Shown here one piece after another: positions 1-9,950 of a DNA stretch of 64,000 bases. How positions within the stretch are numbered: the stretch's first letter is position 1; every line of letters begins with the position of its first letter. A program made the translations under genes and the position numbers. Origin of the DNA: Erodium maritimum (lineage: Eukaryota; Streptophyta; Magnoliopsida; Geraniales; Geraniaceae); the NCBI GenBank assembly GCA_963921825.1, contig CAWUGU010000020.1, positions 1-64,000 on the forward strand. The letters are read 5' to 3'. Below the pieces are notes generated by a model. The model was not told where the DNA came from and made no database searches. It saw nothing but the letters and a program-made list of their open reading frames with translations.

Positions 1-1
1 A

Positions 2-765
2 GTTCATGATACCGAAACCAATGAAGAGAAGACTGCCGATGTCTATAAATCATCACGCACTTTTGATCATGTTTTCCATATCAATGATATCGAAGGCGAA
101 CCTTCTGCCAAAATGAAACTCAATATGGACTTTGGCAAAACAGAAGCCACTCCTCAAGAAATAGCTGTTATCCTTAATGCCTTACTGGAAACCTCCCCCG
201 TTACTATCGAGAGAAAATACCTTGGCGAAAAGAGAACCTGCTATTATTCACCAACTACAGATAAGATTAACATGGCCCCTTCTTCTACCTTTAACTCAGC
301 CATAGAAGAAATAAGCACCCTTGCTCATGAAATTGGAACACGCCCTACGGTGATGACAGACGCTATAAACGCGAATGTGCTGCTCTTTATCACAAAGATG
401 ATAAATACCGCGCTGAAGAAGAACTTGTTGCTAACCTGACCGCCTTGGCTATCATTAACCACTTTGGACTTAAAGCAACAGATGAGCAAAAAGATGAAGC
501 GTTCCTTAAGAACCATGACGCTTATGATATTGGATGGGCAACTCTCCTGAAGTCTACGCCTGATGTTATATTAAGAGCCGCCGATGCCGCCGATAAAACA
601 GCAGGTAAAATGATTGAGGAAATCGAACAGAACCTCATTAAAAAGCTCAAAGCTAATCCTGATTTAGCTATTTCTGACTTCATCAAAGAAAGAATAGAAA
701 ATAAAGCTTCTAAACTTGAGTCTGAGGAAAACAAACCAAGCGCCCCTCGCCGTAAAATGTCATAA
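2..765 (+). pseudogene. ArdC/MPTase-PolyVal-like zincin metallopeptidase, frameshifted, 5' end off window
   Basis: The reading frame is open to the left edge, so the N-terminus is missing. The first frame reaches ...STLAHEIG near 315-336 and then turns into nonsense. The +1 frame from about 337 continues with PYGDDRRYKRE, AEEELVANLTALAI and a C-terminus ending APRRKMS. One lost base near 336 would account for the break, and correcting it would complete an HEXXH zinc motif (HEIGH). The later EELVANL segment and the A-x-x-A-rich helix resemble the zincin domain of ArdC-type antirestriction and polyvalent proteins of plasmids and phages; that assignment is from family knowledge. The single indel may be an assembly error. 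The Arg-rich tail recurs in other proteins of this window. Confidence 0.6.
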
Positions 766-793
766 TTCTAACTAACATTCTTAAATACCATAT

Positions 794-815
794 AAAAGAG
801 AGGCGACTCTCTTTT
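794..815 (+). terminator. Intrinsic terminator after the zincin gene
   Basis: Nine-base inverted repeat (aaaagagag / ctctctttt) around a GCGA loop, with T-rich sequence after it. It lies 28 bases after the zincin stop codon and before the sirtuin promoter. Confidence 0.7.
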
Positions 816-822
816 ATTATGC

Positions 823-852
823 TTGCTTTATATTCGCTTTTCATTCTATAAT
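823..852 (+). promoter_or_regulatory. Sigma70-type promoter for the sirtuin gene
   Basis: TTGCTT (823-828), an 18-base spacer and TATAAT (847-852). It lies 30 bases upstream of the sirtuin ATG, in the gap after a terminator. Seen by inspection only. Confidence 0.5.
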
Positions 853-882
853 AGCCATTTATATCATAGGAGAGTTATAATC

Positions 883-1691
883 ATGTCAAAACCAAAAATC
901 GTTGTGCTCACAGGAGCAGGTATATCCAGAGAATCCAACATCCCAACTTTCAGAGATGCGAAAGACGGCCTATGGGAAGGACACAAAATCGAAGATGTTG
1001 CCTCACGCGAAGGTTTTTTATCGTAATCCTCAAATGGTTCATGACTTCTATAACAAACGACGTGAGAATGTTCAGGAAGCTGAACCTAATGCAGCGCACA
1101 TCGCATTGGCTAATCTCGAAAAAGACTTTGAGGTCGTTATCATTACCCAAAACGTAGATGACCTTCATGAACGCGCAGGCAGTAATCCTGAGAATATTAT
1201 TCATCTTCATGGCTCCCTCTTTGAACTTATATGTAAAGGCCAGCAAACACGGCTGTGAACACACTTTCTCTTTTGATGGTCAATGGCAACATAAAACCCC
1301 TTGCCCGTCATGTGGGAATACTAGCTCTGTCAGACCTAAGATTGTCTGGTTTGGTGAAGCATTAGACACAAATGATTGGTCATGGGCTATTCATCACTGC
1401 GAAACAGCAGATCTCTTTGTTCAGATAGGAACAAGTGCTCAAGTCTACCCAGCAAACATACTTGTCCAACAAGCGCCTTTCCAAGACGTGTTGAGATAAA
1501 CATGATTTCATCTGACGAATACACAGGCCCTGAAGAGTTTAAAAGTGAATGGGTTGACCCAGCCTCTTCAAGAAAAACCTTTTGCTAAGTATTATCTTGG
1601 ACCAGCAACAGAACAAGTGCCTTTATTCGCAGAACAAGCTCAGGAAATGATTGACGTCCTGCCTACTAAAAAGAAACGCTATACTTTTTAA
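883..1691 (+). pseudogene. Sirtuin (SIR2 NAD-dependent protein deacylase), broken by several frameshifts
   Basis: Starts at ATG 883 after an AGGAGAG ribosome-binding site. The pieces read in order as one class of protein: GAGISRES and FR near the N-terminus (NAD binding), TQNVDDLHERAG, HLHGSLFE (catalytic His), a CPSCG zinc pair, RPKIVWFGE and GTSAQVYPA. Sirtuins use NAD+ to remove acyl groups from lysines. The frame shifts near 1015 (in a run of T), near 1235 and near 1480-1570; the last frame ends KKKRYTF. All catalytic motifs survive, so either the breaks are sequencing indels or decay is very recent. A second, degenerate sirtuin lies at 4076. Confidence 0.75.
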
Positions 1692-1754
1692 TTAAAAAAT
1701 ACGGCTTGTTTCGACAAGGTCGATTATTATCCGCCGTGCGGAATGGAGAAATAT

Positions 1755-2524
1755 ATGTTTATCGCCTACTGTAAAGTGATAAAAACAGAAATCAATATGG
1801 ATAACAACTTTGAGATCATCTATCAGCCCGAAGGTAGCTCATCAACCTATATTCTTAATCAAGACAACGCTGATAACTATTATATGTATAAGCTATATGA
1901 AGGCTCACAGTTTATCACATTGACACATAACAGTCTTAATCACAGCGGAAAGAAAGCACCTGAGCTTGCTGGTATCTCCTTCGCAGGGGATTCTTTCATT
2001 CATGTTAAATCTATCAAATATGACAATAAGCCTTCAGAGAAGAATAAACGCCTTATCAATATAGCTAACACTATGAAATTAAATTTGAATTCGGTGTCTC
2101 ATTTTTCAACCTTTTATTCAGACAACTTTCCGTCATTCCATTTATTTTTTACAAACTGGCTTCTCTCTATATTAACCACTATTCTAATTTTTGGCTCAAG
2201 CTATAGCACCTCAAGTTATACAATGTTGACACTTCTTTCTATTATGACAAGCTTATCCGTTATTACGACTTTATTAAGACTTCGCTACAACAAGAGAAAA
2301 TTACGTAAGGCATCCTCTCGTCTAAGTCAAAATAAAACTATATCCAGATTTCTTCCAGTGTTGAGCAAAGAAAAACAAATTACTAAGAGGATGAATCAGA
2401 GATAAACCAGTATATTAAGACTCATGTTAAAAATCCTACTGATATTGTTGAACTACAACATCAGTTCTTTGACGGCCCAATTACTAAAAAAGAAATCATC
2501 AAAGCCCTTAACAAACTCTCATAA
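1755..2524 (+). pseudogene. Unrecognised membrane protein, frameshifted near its C-terminus
   Basis: ATG 1755 is chosen because GGAG lies 5 bases upstream; an in-frame ATG at 1743 is also possible. The N-terminal half (about 110 residues) is soluble. Two hydrophobic segments follow at roughly 2140-2290, then a basic stretch. The frame ends at 2405, but the adjacent frame continues with a coherent tail (VKNPTDIVELQHQF...KALNKLS) to 2524, so one indel near 2400 is likely. The hydrophobic pair followed by a short helical tail gives no family I recognise. Confidence 0.5.
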
Positions 2525-2619
2525 CAAATCAATAATAATGATGCTTTTTTATTTCGGGCATAAAAAAGGCCGCTCGACTCCCGCCGTGCGGCAATATATA
2601 ACTTTAGTATGTAGTTTGA

Positions 2620-2955
2620 TTACGCTATTTCTATCACAACCTCTTCACCTGCTTTACTAAAACCAGCCTCAACCTCTTCCTTGAAATCTCGAACCTTACG
2701 ATCATCATAGTAATCTTCTACTACATCGATATACTCAAATAAGTCTTCAGTGAATACCTGATAGATAACATATGCCTCATCAGCCTCTATCTCTTCTTTA
2801 TTTTCAAAAACAAGATCACCTTCGAGATCGACGTAAGCAACATATATATTATCATCAAAGCCTTCATCATATTCATTCTCATCACAATAGCTACTATAAT
2901 GTTCCCGGAACGCTTTATTTAACATTTCTTTACTTATCTTTATTACTCTACTCAT
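2620..2955 (-). CDS. Very acidic 111-residue protein, unknown function
   Basis: About 33 Asp/Glu against about 11 Lys/Arg in 111 residues, many of them in EYDE, DD and EE clusters with aromatics between. Its length and charge resemble DNA-mimic proteins such as T7 Ocr, but I see no sequence match and the comparison rests on composition alone. It lies upstream of nothing obvious on its strand and follows the frameshifted membrane gene convergently. Confidence 0.65.
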   Translation of the reverse strand: MSRVIKISKEMLNKAFREHYSSYCDENEYDEGFDDNIYVAYVDLEGDLVFENKEEIEADEAYVIYQVFTEDLFEYIDVVEDYYDDRKVRDFKEEVEAGFSKAGEEVVIEIA

Positions 2956-2968
2956 AATACACTCCTTA

Positions 2969-3890
2969 TTATTTTATATCACTTGGGGCAAACATTAACA
3001 CCATTGTATTAACAGCTTCCCGTAAATAGTTTCTATCGAATAAATACTCTTCTTTAGCATGGAAACCATAAGAGCAAATCTCATCATTGTTATAGAAGTT
3101 CTCAAGAACAACCAGTGAGAAGGAATCCTCTGTGTTCACATCATCTTCTACATTTCTTACCGCAAAGGAGAACTTACCGCAATCCCCACCATTGTTAATA
3201 GAATAATGTGTAAGATTAATTTCTCAATTATTTCTACAATAACTGCTACATCTTGTGGATCGTAGTCATTCTTAATCTTATTAAATACCGCTATAGCCCC
3301 GTCAACGCCCTCATTATCTATTTTAAGCATCTTTTTAACCATTTCTGTATAATCACGACTCTTATTGCTGGAACTCAATAGGCGCTCATTTAGAATGGTT
3401 TTAAAGTAATTCCTGTTTTTTCTCTCATCAAGATAAGTATCTAAATCGTCTTCTGACTAAGATAAGAAGAAATCGAAAAATCAAACACCTCTTCTATTTT
3501 ATATTTATACGGAAAATAAATACCCTCTTCGTTTTCAAACAGATATACATAAGGCCTGAAGCAACTATCATTATCAATAATATCTAAAGAAGATAAATTA
3601 AAGCCCTTTTTATACTCTATACGTCTAAGATAACCTTTCTCATGAATAGGCATTGCCATGAAATCACCATTCAGCTCATTGATGACCACACTTTTAGCTT
3701 TATTATCAAAACAACCAAATAAAGGATCAAATCCTTTAATACATCTGTCTGGAGAAATCTCTATTGTTTCCACAACTTCCCAATCCTCAACTTGGCTATT
3801 CTTAAACACGTGGTTAACATCTTTAAAGCCATACTCTTTTGCTTTCATTACATCTAACAAAGCTTCAATTATAAATTCCGTTGAATACAT
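2969..3890 (-). pseudogene. Unrecognised protein of about 305 residues, two frameshifts
   Basis: Three same-strand open stretches join into one protein. The first runs from ATG 3890 to a stop near 3441. The next frame continues as LDTYLDERKNRNYF and MVKKMLKIDNEG, and a third as NNGGDCGKFSFAVRN to the stop at 2969-2971. Breaks fall near 3455 and 3200. The last part ends with REAVNTMVLMFAPSDIK. I recognise no family. The join is supported by continuous protein-like composition with no gap between frames. The single-base nature of both breaks fits the pattern of other frameshifts in the first 5 kb. Confidence 0.5.
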
Positions 3891-4075
3891 AGCATCTCCT
3901 AAACATCATTTTAACGTGTGATTTTATAGAAACACAAAAAATCAGTAAAAGTAAAATATTTATCAATAATATAATACCTTTTAATCATTATTTCATCAAC
4001 TTTAGCATTTGACAAAGTGTGCCTATCCTTTATTTTATCCCTATAACAACACAGAACTATAAAAAAGGAGTATCC

Positions 4076-4891
4076 ATGAGTGTGTTAGACTCACTTCAAA
4101 GAAGTATTAAGAACCTCTTCAGTAAAGAACTAAAAAGTTAACCTTCATTATCGGAGAAGACTTCTATAAGAAATCTCGCATTCCCGATATGCAGGACAGA
4201 AATGCCTTTTGGGATAATAACCTCATTGAAGATATTGCTGATCTAAAAGCCTTTTATAAAAATAAAGAACTTTATTACTCATTCTATAATGAGAAACGAG
4301 AGCAGTTTAAATCCATTTCTCCCGGCAGTATTCATAAAGAGTTAACATCTCTTCAGGAAGAGTACGATGTTTCTATTATTACACTTGCTGTAGATAACCT
4401 GTTTGAACGTGTAGGAGGAAAAAACATTATCCATCTTAATGGATCTCTTTTTGAAATGTTCTGTGATAATACTGTAGGCGGATGTGGAAAAGTCTTTAAA
4501 ATCAAAAAAGAATGGGATAAACATACAGAGTGTCCTCGCTGCAGTGATACCCATACTGTAAGACCTAATCTGGTATGGCTAAAGCTTGATACCGAATTCT
4601 CTGCTTGGCAGGCTGCTTGCCTTGCTGTTGAGGACTGCGACCTACTCATTCAGATAGGGGTAGACGCTCACCATCACTTCGTTCAGCCGCTCCTTGATAA
4701 ATGCTATTCCAATAAGGTTGAAATCAATAAAACCACATGTGATCCTGACGAGACTATTTTTGAGTTTGTGTTAGAGGGAGATATTAAAAAGAATGTCCCA
4801 CTTATGAAAAACAAAGCTTAAGAAGTATCTTAAAGCTAAGAAGCCTAAAGCTGAGGATGTATCCAGTGGTAAAAAGAAAAAGAAAAAATAA
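4076..4891 (+). pseudogene. Degenerate sirtuin-like protein lacking catalytic residues, frameshifted at both ends
   Basis: ATG 4076 follows AAGGAG. The body aligns by eye with the sirtuin at 883, but key positions are changed: the GAGIS region reads GEDFY, TQNVDD reads TLAVDN, and the catalytic His of HLHG is Asn (HLNGSLFE). The zinc-type Cys pair (CPRC) and RPNLVW remain. A one-base indel near 4130, in a run of A, separates the first 20 codons from the main frame. Another near 4815 would add a Lys-rich tail ending KKKKKK. Loss of NAD and catalytic residues with the fold kept suggests a pseudoenzyme, perhaps a decoy or binding partner (inference). Confidence 0.65.
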
Positions 4892-4897
4892 CTGATT

Positions 4898-4921
4898 AAG
4901 CGTCCAGCCGGACGCTTTTTT
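4898..4921 (+). terminator. Intrinsic terminator
   Basis: AAGCGTCC, an AGCC loop and GGACGCTT followed by T's, just after the sirtuin-like gene's Lys-rich tail. Confidence 0.8.
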
Positions 4922-5057
4922 ATTGCTTCTTATTAGTGATTCATGATATCATTACAATGAGAAAAACCATTCCACATTCTCTAATTTAAAATAAAGTTAG
5001 CATTCCATCAGCGCCTTATGATAATATTTACTTTTCTACAACAATAAGGAAATCACC

Positions 5058-5426
5058 ATGACTACTTTCTTAATTATACTTTCCTGCCTCATTGGGTTTA
5101 TGATTACCCAGTTCAATACAATGAAGAATAAAACGGGGAATAAAGTAGAACAGTTGCAAGAAAATTTAAAAGAAAGTCTTTTTCTTGGTAAAACTGAATC
5201 GGTAAACATATCTAAAATTACACTTAACAACATCTCTCATTTTCAGTACGTTGTAAAAATAAAACAGAGGAACTATAAAGTCATTACATTGAAAGACTTT
5301 TCTCACGTTATTATCACAGGCGTAGATATTCAATATGTTGAGATGAAAGACGGTGTAAAATATATTCGCCTTCAGAGCAATCCTGCCTTATTCTTTATTG
5401 TTCAAGCTATTTTTCCTGCCGAGTAA
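5058..5426 (+). CDS. Small membrane-anchored protein, unknown
   Basis: 122 residues. An N-terminal hydrophobic segment (about residues 2-18, FLIILSCLIGFMITQF) is followed by a soluble part rich in beta-type sequence (YKVITLKDFSHVIITG). AAGGAA precedes the ATG. No family recognised. It probably starts a short co-directional run with the two genes that follow. Confidence 0.65.
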   Translation: MTTFLIILSCLIGFMITQFNTMKNKTGNKVEQLQENLKESLFLGKTESVNISKITLNNISHFQYVVKIKQRNYKVITLKDFSHVIITGVDIQYVEMKDGVKYIRLQSNPALFFIVQAIFPAE

Positions 5427-5432
5427 TAATCT

Positions 5433-5594
5433 ATGGACAAACAGAATCATGACTCCCTGAATAATGCAAAGAATAAGGATAAATCTCATTACTACAAGAA
5501 TGCAGATTCAGATAGAGCATTACCTTCTCATAATATCTTGCCAGATCCTGAAGATCCTTTTTTAAAGCCTATTAACTTAAAGGATTACCTATGA
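5433..5594 (+). CDS. Small 53-residue hydrophilic protein
   Basis: ATG 5433 begins 6 bases after the preceding stop. The product is Asn/Asp/Lys-rich with a Pro-rich end (LPDPEDP). Its TGA overlaps the next ATG (ATGA at 5591-5594), which suggests translational coupling to the nucleotidyltransferase-like gene. No function recognised. Confidence 0.5.
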   Translation: MDKQNHDSLNNAKNKDKSHYYKNADSDRALPSHNILPDPEDPFLKPINLKDYL

Positions 5595-6454
5595 TTGAAT
5601 TTCTTCATCCTTTAGAGCAGCTTCATTTACTTAATAAGGATGTCAAAGATCTGAATCTAACATCACCTCTTATCGTCGTGGGAGGTCAATCTGTTGCTTA
5701 TTGGGTATGGCGTTATCAACACATGTTCAACCAGAAAATACTAAAAAATAAAAAGCTTTTCTCATTTGATATCGATTATATATGCACTAAAGAAGATATT
5801 CCTATTATTGCTAAAGCATGGGACTTACCTTTCAGCCTTAATACTTGTGGGCAACCTCCTTCTATTGCTCTACTTAGAACACAGCATGTTGATGGAAGCA
5901 CTAAAGCATATCAAGAGCTTTCCTTTTACAATGAGCAAATAGATGGCGCTAACATTATTGATATCATTGATACACCTTGTGGATTTACTCGTAAGGAAAT
6001 ATATACCCATCTTGATAAGTTTTGCGAACCTTATTTTCAAGATAGCACTGCTGTTTATATCCTTAATCCTATTGCGTGTCTCAGAGCACGTCTTGCAAAT
6101 ATAAATGGAAAATTTAAACGATCATCAATATCATTTGAAATAGAAAGAGTTAGATCTCTCCTCGTTACTATTATTTGTTTTTTATTTAAAAAGATATCAA
6201 ACCATAATTTTAAAGACGGACTATTTTACTTTTCGCTATTCAAAGAAACTATTATGAACAGTGATATTGCACGAACTGATGCAGAATATGGGCTTAATCT
6301 CTATACGGTATTTAACTACTTTATTAAGAATAAAAGCCTGCTGGAAACACGAAATTTCAATCAGGATTTTTTCAATAAGTTTCTTCCTTATTCGCTGGAA
6401 TCTTATAAGCGTTTAGTCTGGCATAAAAAAGAGATTATCTCACGTAGAAAATAA
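5591..6454 (+). CDS. Nucleotidyltransferase-like protein
   Basis: 287 residues. The N-terminal third has a VVGGQSVAYW segment followed about 25 residues later by SFDIDYI. This G-G...D-x-D layout is that of polymerase-beta/MNT-type nucleotidyltransferases, such as those in AbiE-like toxin-antitoxin systems. Further on, LNPIACLRARLANI resembles helices seen in that group. The second half is helical with no clear motif. The ATG overlaps the upstream stop, so expression is probably coupled. I see no partner gene that would confirm a toxin-antitoxin role, so function is open. Confidence 0.5.
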   Translation: MIEFLHPLEQLHLLNKDVKDLNLTSPLIVVGGQSVAYWVWRYQHMFNQKILKNKKLFSFDIDYICTKEDIPIIAKAWDLPFSLNTCGQPPSIALLRTQHVDGSTKAYQELSFYNEQIDGANIIDIIDTPCGFTRKEIYTHLDKFCEPYFQDSTAVYILNPIACLRARLANINGKFKRSSISFEIERVRSLLVTIICFLFKKISNHNFKDGLFYFSLFKETIMNSDIARTDAEYGLNLYTVFNYFIKNKSLLETRNFNQDFFNKFLPYSLESYKRLVWHKKEIISRRK

Positions 6455-6518
6455 GTTGGATATTATAACGAAATGAGATAGGATAAAAGAAAGGTTAATA
6501 TTTGAGAGGTAATTATCT

Positions 6519-7580
6519 ATGGCATTTTTTCCGAAGAACTTTGTTGACCCTAATCATTTTAGCAATCTCCCTTGGAGAGAATGGCATTGTTTATATGCCC
6601 ACTCCATTGTTTTAAAGCTTGAAGAAATTGTCTGCTTGATAGAGAACATGTATCGAGTGATACCGACTATGCATAGCTTTGAGATTTCAGGACGAAGCCT
6701 GTTTGTTCTGGAGGCCAGACATCCTGAGATAACGCCTTACCTTCAAAAAGGAAACACCCTTCCACAAAACTACTTGGTTAACTTGAGAATAAAAGATGAT
6801 AAAGGGAATTATATTCATCACCCCAAAGTTAAAGAGTTTGAAGATCTACTCAATCAATATGGCCTACCTTTATTGAGACGCTTTATTAAGAACCGCTTTA
6901 GCCGAACAGTAAGACGTGCTCGCTATGATGTGTATAGAAGCATGTGTTATTTCCTGATTCCTTTCATTCATGTCATCAACTCATGGCAATGGGGTCCTCG
7001 AATGAAATCAGAGCAGATTGGATGGCTTAGATTGAATGAGATGAATATTAATCCTTTTGACAAAGACATTGCTAAGCTTCCTATCACTTATGCAAGCTGG
7101 CAGCATGTTGAGAGCATTAAAAAAGATTATGACTTATCTATTGGCTATATGGAGAAAATGCTTGAAGCATCCGATCTTCAGCGTCAGCAGTTTATATGGC
7201 AGATAGAAAAGTGCTTCCAAACATTTTCTAACCTTAGAAGAATTGTATTACGTGATCCGTGGAGTGAGTTCAGGAACAGTTTGCTTTCTTATGGTAAGCC
7301 TTTCACCTTTAAGGTTGAAACGTATCATTCAAATGATGATACTGCTTTTCAAGTAGAGGCCATTATTCAGGCATGGAATGAGATGCCACATATAACTGAC
7401 ATCCCAAATATCAAGAAGCTATGTGCCACACAATCAGTTTTACCGCTAATGAAGAGACAGGCAACCGTTATTGAGGGTTATGACATACATAGTCGTATTG
7501 GATGTTATTATAAGCTCGTTAATAATATTGATGTGCTTTATAACCGAGCTTTTGATAAAAGATTCTTTTTAGTTCTATAA
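6519..7580 (+). CDS. Unknown 353-residue protein
   Basis: A full-length open frame with GAGGT shortly before the ATG. Rich in Trp and aromatic residues (SNLPWREWHCLYAHS near the start, SWQWGPRM mid-protein), with a basic patch RFIKNRFSRTVRRARY around residue 130. No signal peptide or membrane segment is obvious. It follows the nucleotidyltransferase-like gene in the same orientation after 64 bases. No family recognised. Confidence 0.6.
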   Translation: MAFFPKNFVDPNHFSNLPWREWHCLYAHSIVLKLEEIVCLIENMYRVIPTMHSFEISGRSLFVLEARHPEITPYLQKGNTLPQNYLVNLRIKDDKGNYIHHPKVKEFEDLLNQYGLPLLRRFIKNRFSRTVRRARYDVYRSMCYFLIPFIHVINSWQWGPRMKSEQIGWLRLNEMNINPFDKDIAKLPITYASWQHVESIKKDYDLSIGYMEKMLEASDLQRQQFIWQIEKCFQTFSNLRRIVLRDPWSEFRNSLLSYGKPFTFKVETYHSNDDTAFQVEAIIQAWNEMPHITDIPNIKKLCATQSVLPLMKRQATVIEGYDIHSRIGCYYKLVNNIDVLYNRAFDKRFFLVL

Positions 7581-7595
7581 GAGATATGAGCATGA

Positions 7596-7856
7596 CTAAG
7601 ACAGTATGATATCATGCTCCTTTACTGCGCCTAGAGGACCGAACTCCACAAGAAAGCAGCACCCTGTGTTTATTTTGTCCCATACGTTATATGAAATATC
7701 TTTATATCGTGCGATAGCTTTTCCCTTAGACCTCACTAGAAGATGATTATCATCTCTCTCAAAGCATAATGGACTGTCTGATTTTATATCTAAAACATTT
7801 ACAGTTAGCATAATATCAGTTCCATTATCAAGTATGCTATAAGATTTATTAATCAT
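7596..7856 (-). CDS. Small unknown protein, 86 residues
   Basis: Soluble, mixed beta-type sequence (TDIMLTVNVLDIKS, CCFLVEFGPLGAV). Convergent with the preceding gene and divergent from pagP. No family recognised. Confidence 0.5.
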   Translation of the reverse strand: MINKSYSILDNGTDIMLTVNVLDIKSDSPLCFERDDNHLLVRSKGKAIARYKDISYNVWDKINTGCCFLVEFGPLGAVKEHDIILS

Positions 7857-7939
7857 AGTTATTTAACCTTTTATAATTGATTATGACTTTCAGAAAAGGT
7901 ACTATACCACATTATAATAAAATAATACAAGAGGGAACC

Positions 7940-8509
7940 ATGACCAAATCAATCAGAAGGAGCCTCATGGCAGGCATGTTAGGACTTTATAGCTTTAACT
8001 GTAGCGCCCTTGATACATCTTTCATTAATAACACTTACAATAGTTTTACAGGAAGTGTTGCGGATACATGGAATACATCTAAGGATCAAGATCTATATGT
8101 TCCTGTTCTGACATGGCATAACCGTTTAACCTACGATCAAGAACACATTGATAAATATAATGAGAAGCCTTGGGGTTTAGGAACAGGGGTTTCCAAATAC
8201 GATGAGTATGGCAACTGGAATGGTCTTTATATTATGGCTTTTAAAGATTCCTTTAATAAGTGGGAGCCTATTGGAGGCTATGGTTGGGAAAAAATATGGC
8301 GGCCTTTTGAAGCTAATAAAGACATTAAGTTTGGACTAGGCTATACTGCGTTTATTACAATGAGGGATAACTGGAGTTACATCCCTATTCCTGCAGCACT
8401 GCCTTTAGCATCTATTTGGTATAAAGACTTTAACTTTCAAGCCACTTATATTCCCGGCACACATAACAATGGGAATGTTTTATTTGGATGGCTTCGATTC
8501 ACCTACTAA
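7940..8509 (+). CDS. pagP: Lipid A palmitoyltransferase PagP
   Basis: PagP is an outer-membrane beta-barrel enzyme that moves palmitate from a phospholipid to lipid A, which hardens the membrane against cationic peptides. The family signatures are clear: [15 protein letters not shown] (catalytic His), [28 protein letters not shown] (catalytic Asp-Ser), [14 protein letters not shown] and a C-terminal [11 protein letters not shown] ending in an aromatic residue. ATG 7940 is chosen because GAGGG lies 5 bases upstream and a signal peptide follows ([14 protein letters not shown]). Length of 189 residues matches the family. It is one of several surface modification genes here and supports a Gram-negative host. 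Confidence 0.93.
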   Translation: MTKSIRRSLMAGMLGLYSFNCSALDTSFINNTYNSFTGSVADTWNTSKDQDLYVPVLTWHNRLTYDQEHIDKYNEKPWGLGTGVSKYDEYGNWNGLYIMAFKDSFNKWEPIGGYGWEKIWRPFEANKDIKFGLGYTAFITMRDNWSYIPIPAALPLASIWYKDFNFQATYIPGTHNNGNVLFGWLRFTY

Positions 8510-8512
8510 GTA

Positions 8513-8534
8513 AAAAAGGGCAGAAGCCCTTTTT
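8513..8534. terminator. Bidirectional terminator between pagP and gtrB
   Basis: AAAAAGGGC, loop AGAA, GCCCTTTTT. It serves convergent pagP (+) and gtrB (-). Confidence 0.8.
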
Positions 8535-9471
8535 ATTCATCTACAACTTCTTTGTCTTTTACAACGGTTGAAATAATATAACGTGGTCGTTGTTTTACCT
8601 CAAGATAAATACGTCCAAGGTATTCACCTAATACACCTATGCCCATAAGTATTGCTCCACCTGTAAATAGAATAGACACAATAAGTGATGGATATCCTGG
8701 CAAACTAATACCAAAGAATATTTTTTTGATAATAAGAATAAGACCGCAAATGAAAGAGAGTCCTGAGCAAAAAAAACCAACGTATGTCCACAGTCTTAGT
8801 GGAACCGTGCTGAATGAAGTAATACCTTCCAAAGCAAGATTCCACAACTTCCATGCGTTAAACTTACTTTCTCCAGCAACACGGTGTTTTCTCTCATACT
8901 CTACTACAGTTGTTTTAAAGCCGACCCAAGAGAGAATCCCTTTCATGAACAGATTGTTTTCCTTAATATGTTTCACAATATTCTTAACAACTTTTTTATC
9001 CATAAGTCTAAAATCACCCACATTACTTTCTATTTTGGGTGTTGATATGGAATTATGAAGCTTATAAAACCATTCCGCTGTTTTACGTTTGAATAATGTG
9101 TCAGATGTTCTATCTGTGCGCTTAGCCAAAACAACCTCAAATCCTTCTTTCCATTTTTCAACAAGACGTGGAATAACCTCTATGGGATCCTGAAGGTCAA
9201 CATCAATAGGAATAACGACATCTCCTGTAGCATAGCTCAAACCTGCGAATAAGGCAGGCTCTTTACCAAAGTTTCTGGAAAAGTTTACAACGACTATTCC
9301 CTCTTCCTTATAAGCAAGATCATTTAAGACTACCGCTGTATTATCTTTGCTGCCATCGTTAACAAAAACGATTTCAACTTCATACTGGCTGAGTTTTTCT
9401 CTGACTTCTTTAATAAAGGTTGGGATAGTGAGTTCTTCATTGAATACAGGGACAACTAACGATAATTTCAT
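8533..9471 (-). CDS. gtrB: Bactoprenol glucosyltransferase GtrB-like (GT2)
   Basis: GtrB loads a sugar onto undecaprenyl phosphate on the cytoplasmic face for later O-antigen decoration. A GT2 domain runs through the first 230 residues, with [16 protein letters not shown] and DVDLQDP (DxD metal site) visible. Two C-terminal membrane helices follow. The start at 9471 (MKLSLVV) is preferred over an upstream TTG because GAGG lies just before it. gtrA ends 8 bases upstream on the same strand, so the two form an operon. Phage P22/SfV-type serotype conversion cassettes have the same gtrA-gtrB order. Confidence 0.88.
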   Translation of the reverse strand: MKLSLVVPVFNEELTIPTFIKEVREKLSQYEVEIVFVNDGSKDNTAVVLNDLAYKEEGIVVVNFSRNFGKEPALFAGLSYATGDVVIPIDVDLQDPIEVIPRLVEKWKEGFEVVLAKRTDRTSDTLFKRKTAEWFYKLHNSISTPKIESNVGDFRLMDKKVVKNIVKHIKENNLFMKGILSWVGFKTTVVEYERKHRVAGESKFNAWKLWNLALEGITSFSTVPLRLWTYVGFFCSGLSFICGLILIIKKIFFGISLPGYPSLIVSILFTGGAILMGIGVLGEYLGRIYLEVKQRPRYIISTVVKDKEVVDE

Positions 9472-9478
9472 AAAAACC

Positions 9479-9844
9479 TCATGGTTTAAATACAACAAAT
9501 TTAGAATAAATAAATCCTATGACTAAGCTTAATCCTGAGAATACTATTAGCGTAATAAAAGGATTAAGTTTAAATTCATCACCTATATAACCACTTCCAT
9601 AACTGATAGCAGCCATAAAAACAGCAAAGAGCAGATACGCTTTCACCGTCATCTTTTTCTTGAAGGTATACTTAGCGTTCAATACAAATGATATACTCAT
9701 TGCTATAGCAAAAGCAATAACATTACTTATAGATTGTGATTGAATGAAGTGAAAAAACGCAAAAAAGATCGACCAATGAACAAGTGTATTCAGTATGCCG
9801 ACCTTAAAATATGATAAAAAGTGTAAAATCATAGAAAGGTTCAT
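9479..9844 (-). CDS. gtrA: GtrA-like flippase
   Basis: 121 residues with four hydrophobic segments; the GtrA family flips the undecaprenyl-phosphate-linked sugar across the inner membrane. The pattern [28 protein letters not shown] and a final [10 protein letters not shown] is typical. First gene of the gtrAB operon and divergent from a GtrC-type glucosyltransferase. Confidence 0.85.
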   Translation of the reverse strand: MNLSMILHFLSYFKVGILNTLVHWSIFFAFFHFIQSQSISNVIAFAIAMSISFVLNAKYTFKKKMTVKAYLLFAVFMAAISYGSGYIGDEFKLNPFITLIVFSGLSLVIGFIYSKFVVFKP

Positions 9845-9950
9845 CCTTTTGTCTAGTGCATTGTTAATACAATACTTTAAATATTGAATAAAGACAAAAA
9901 ATAATATACATTCAGATTCAATCGATTATTTTTTAAAAGGATACTCTGCA

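Noticed and set aside
4011-4050. TTGACA near 4011 as a promoter for the degenerate sirtuin
   Set aside because: No -10 box at a normal spacing; TATAAC is about 27 bases away.
8639-9058. 139-codon ORF antisense to gtrB
   Set aside because: Shadow of a clearly conserved gene, with no ribosome-binding site.
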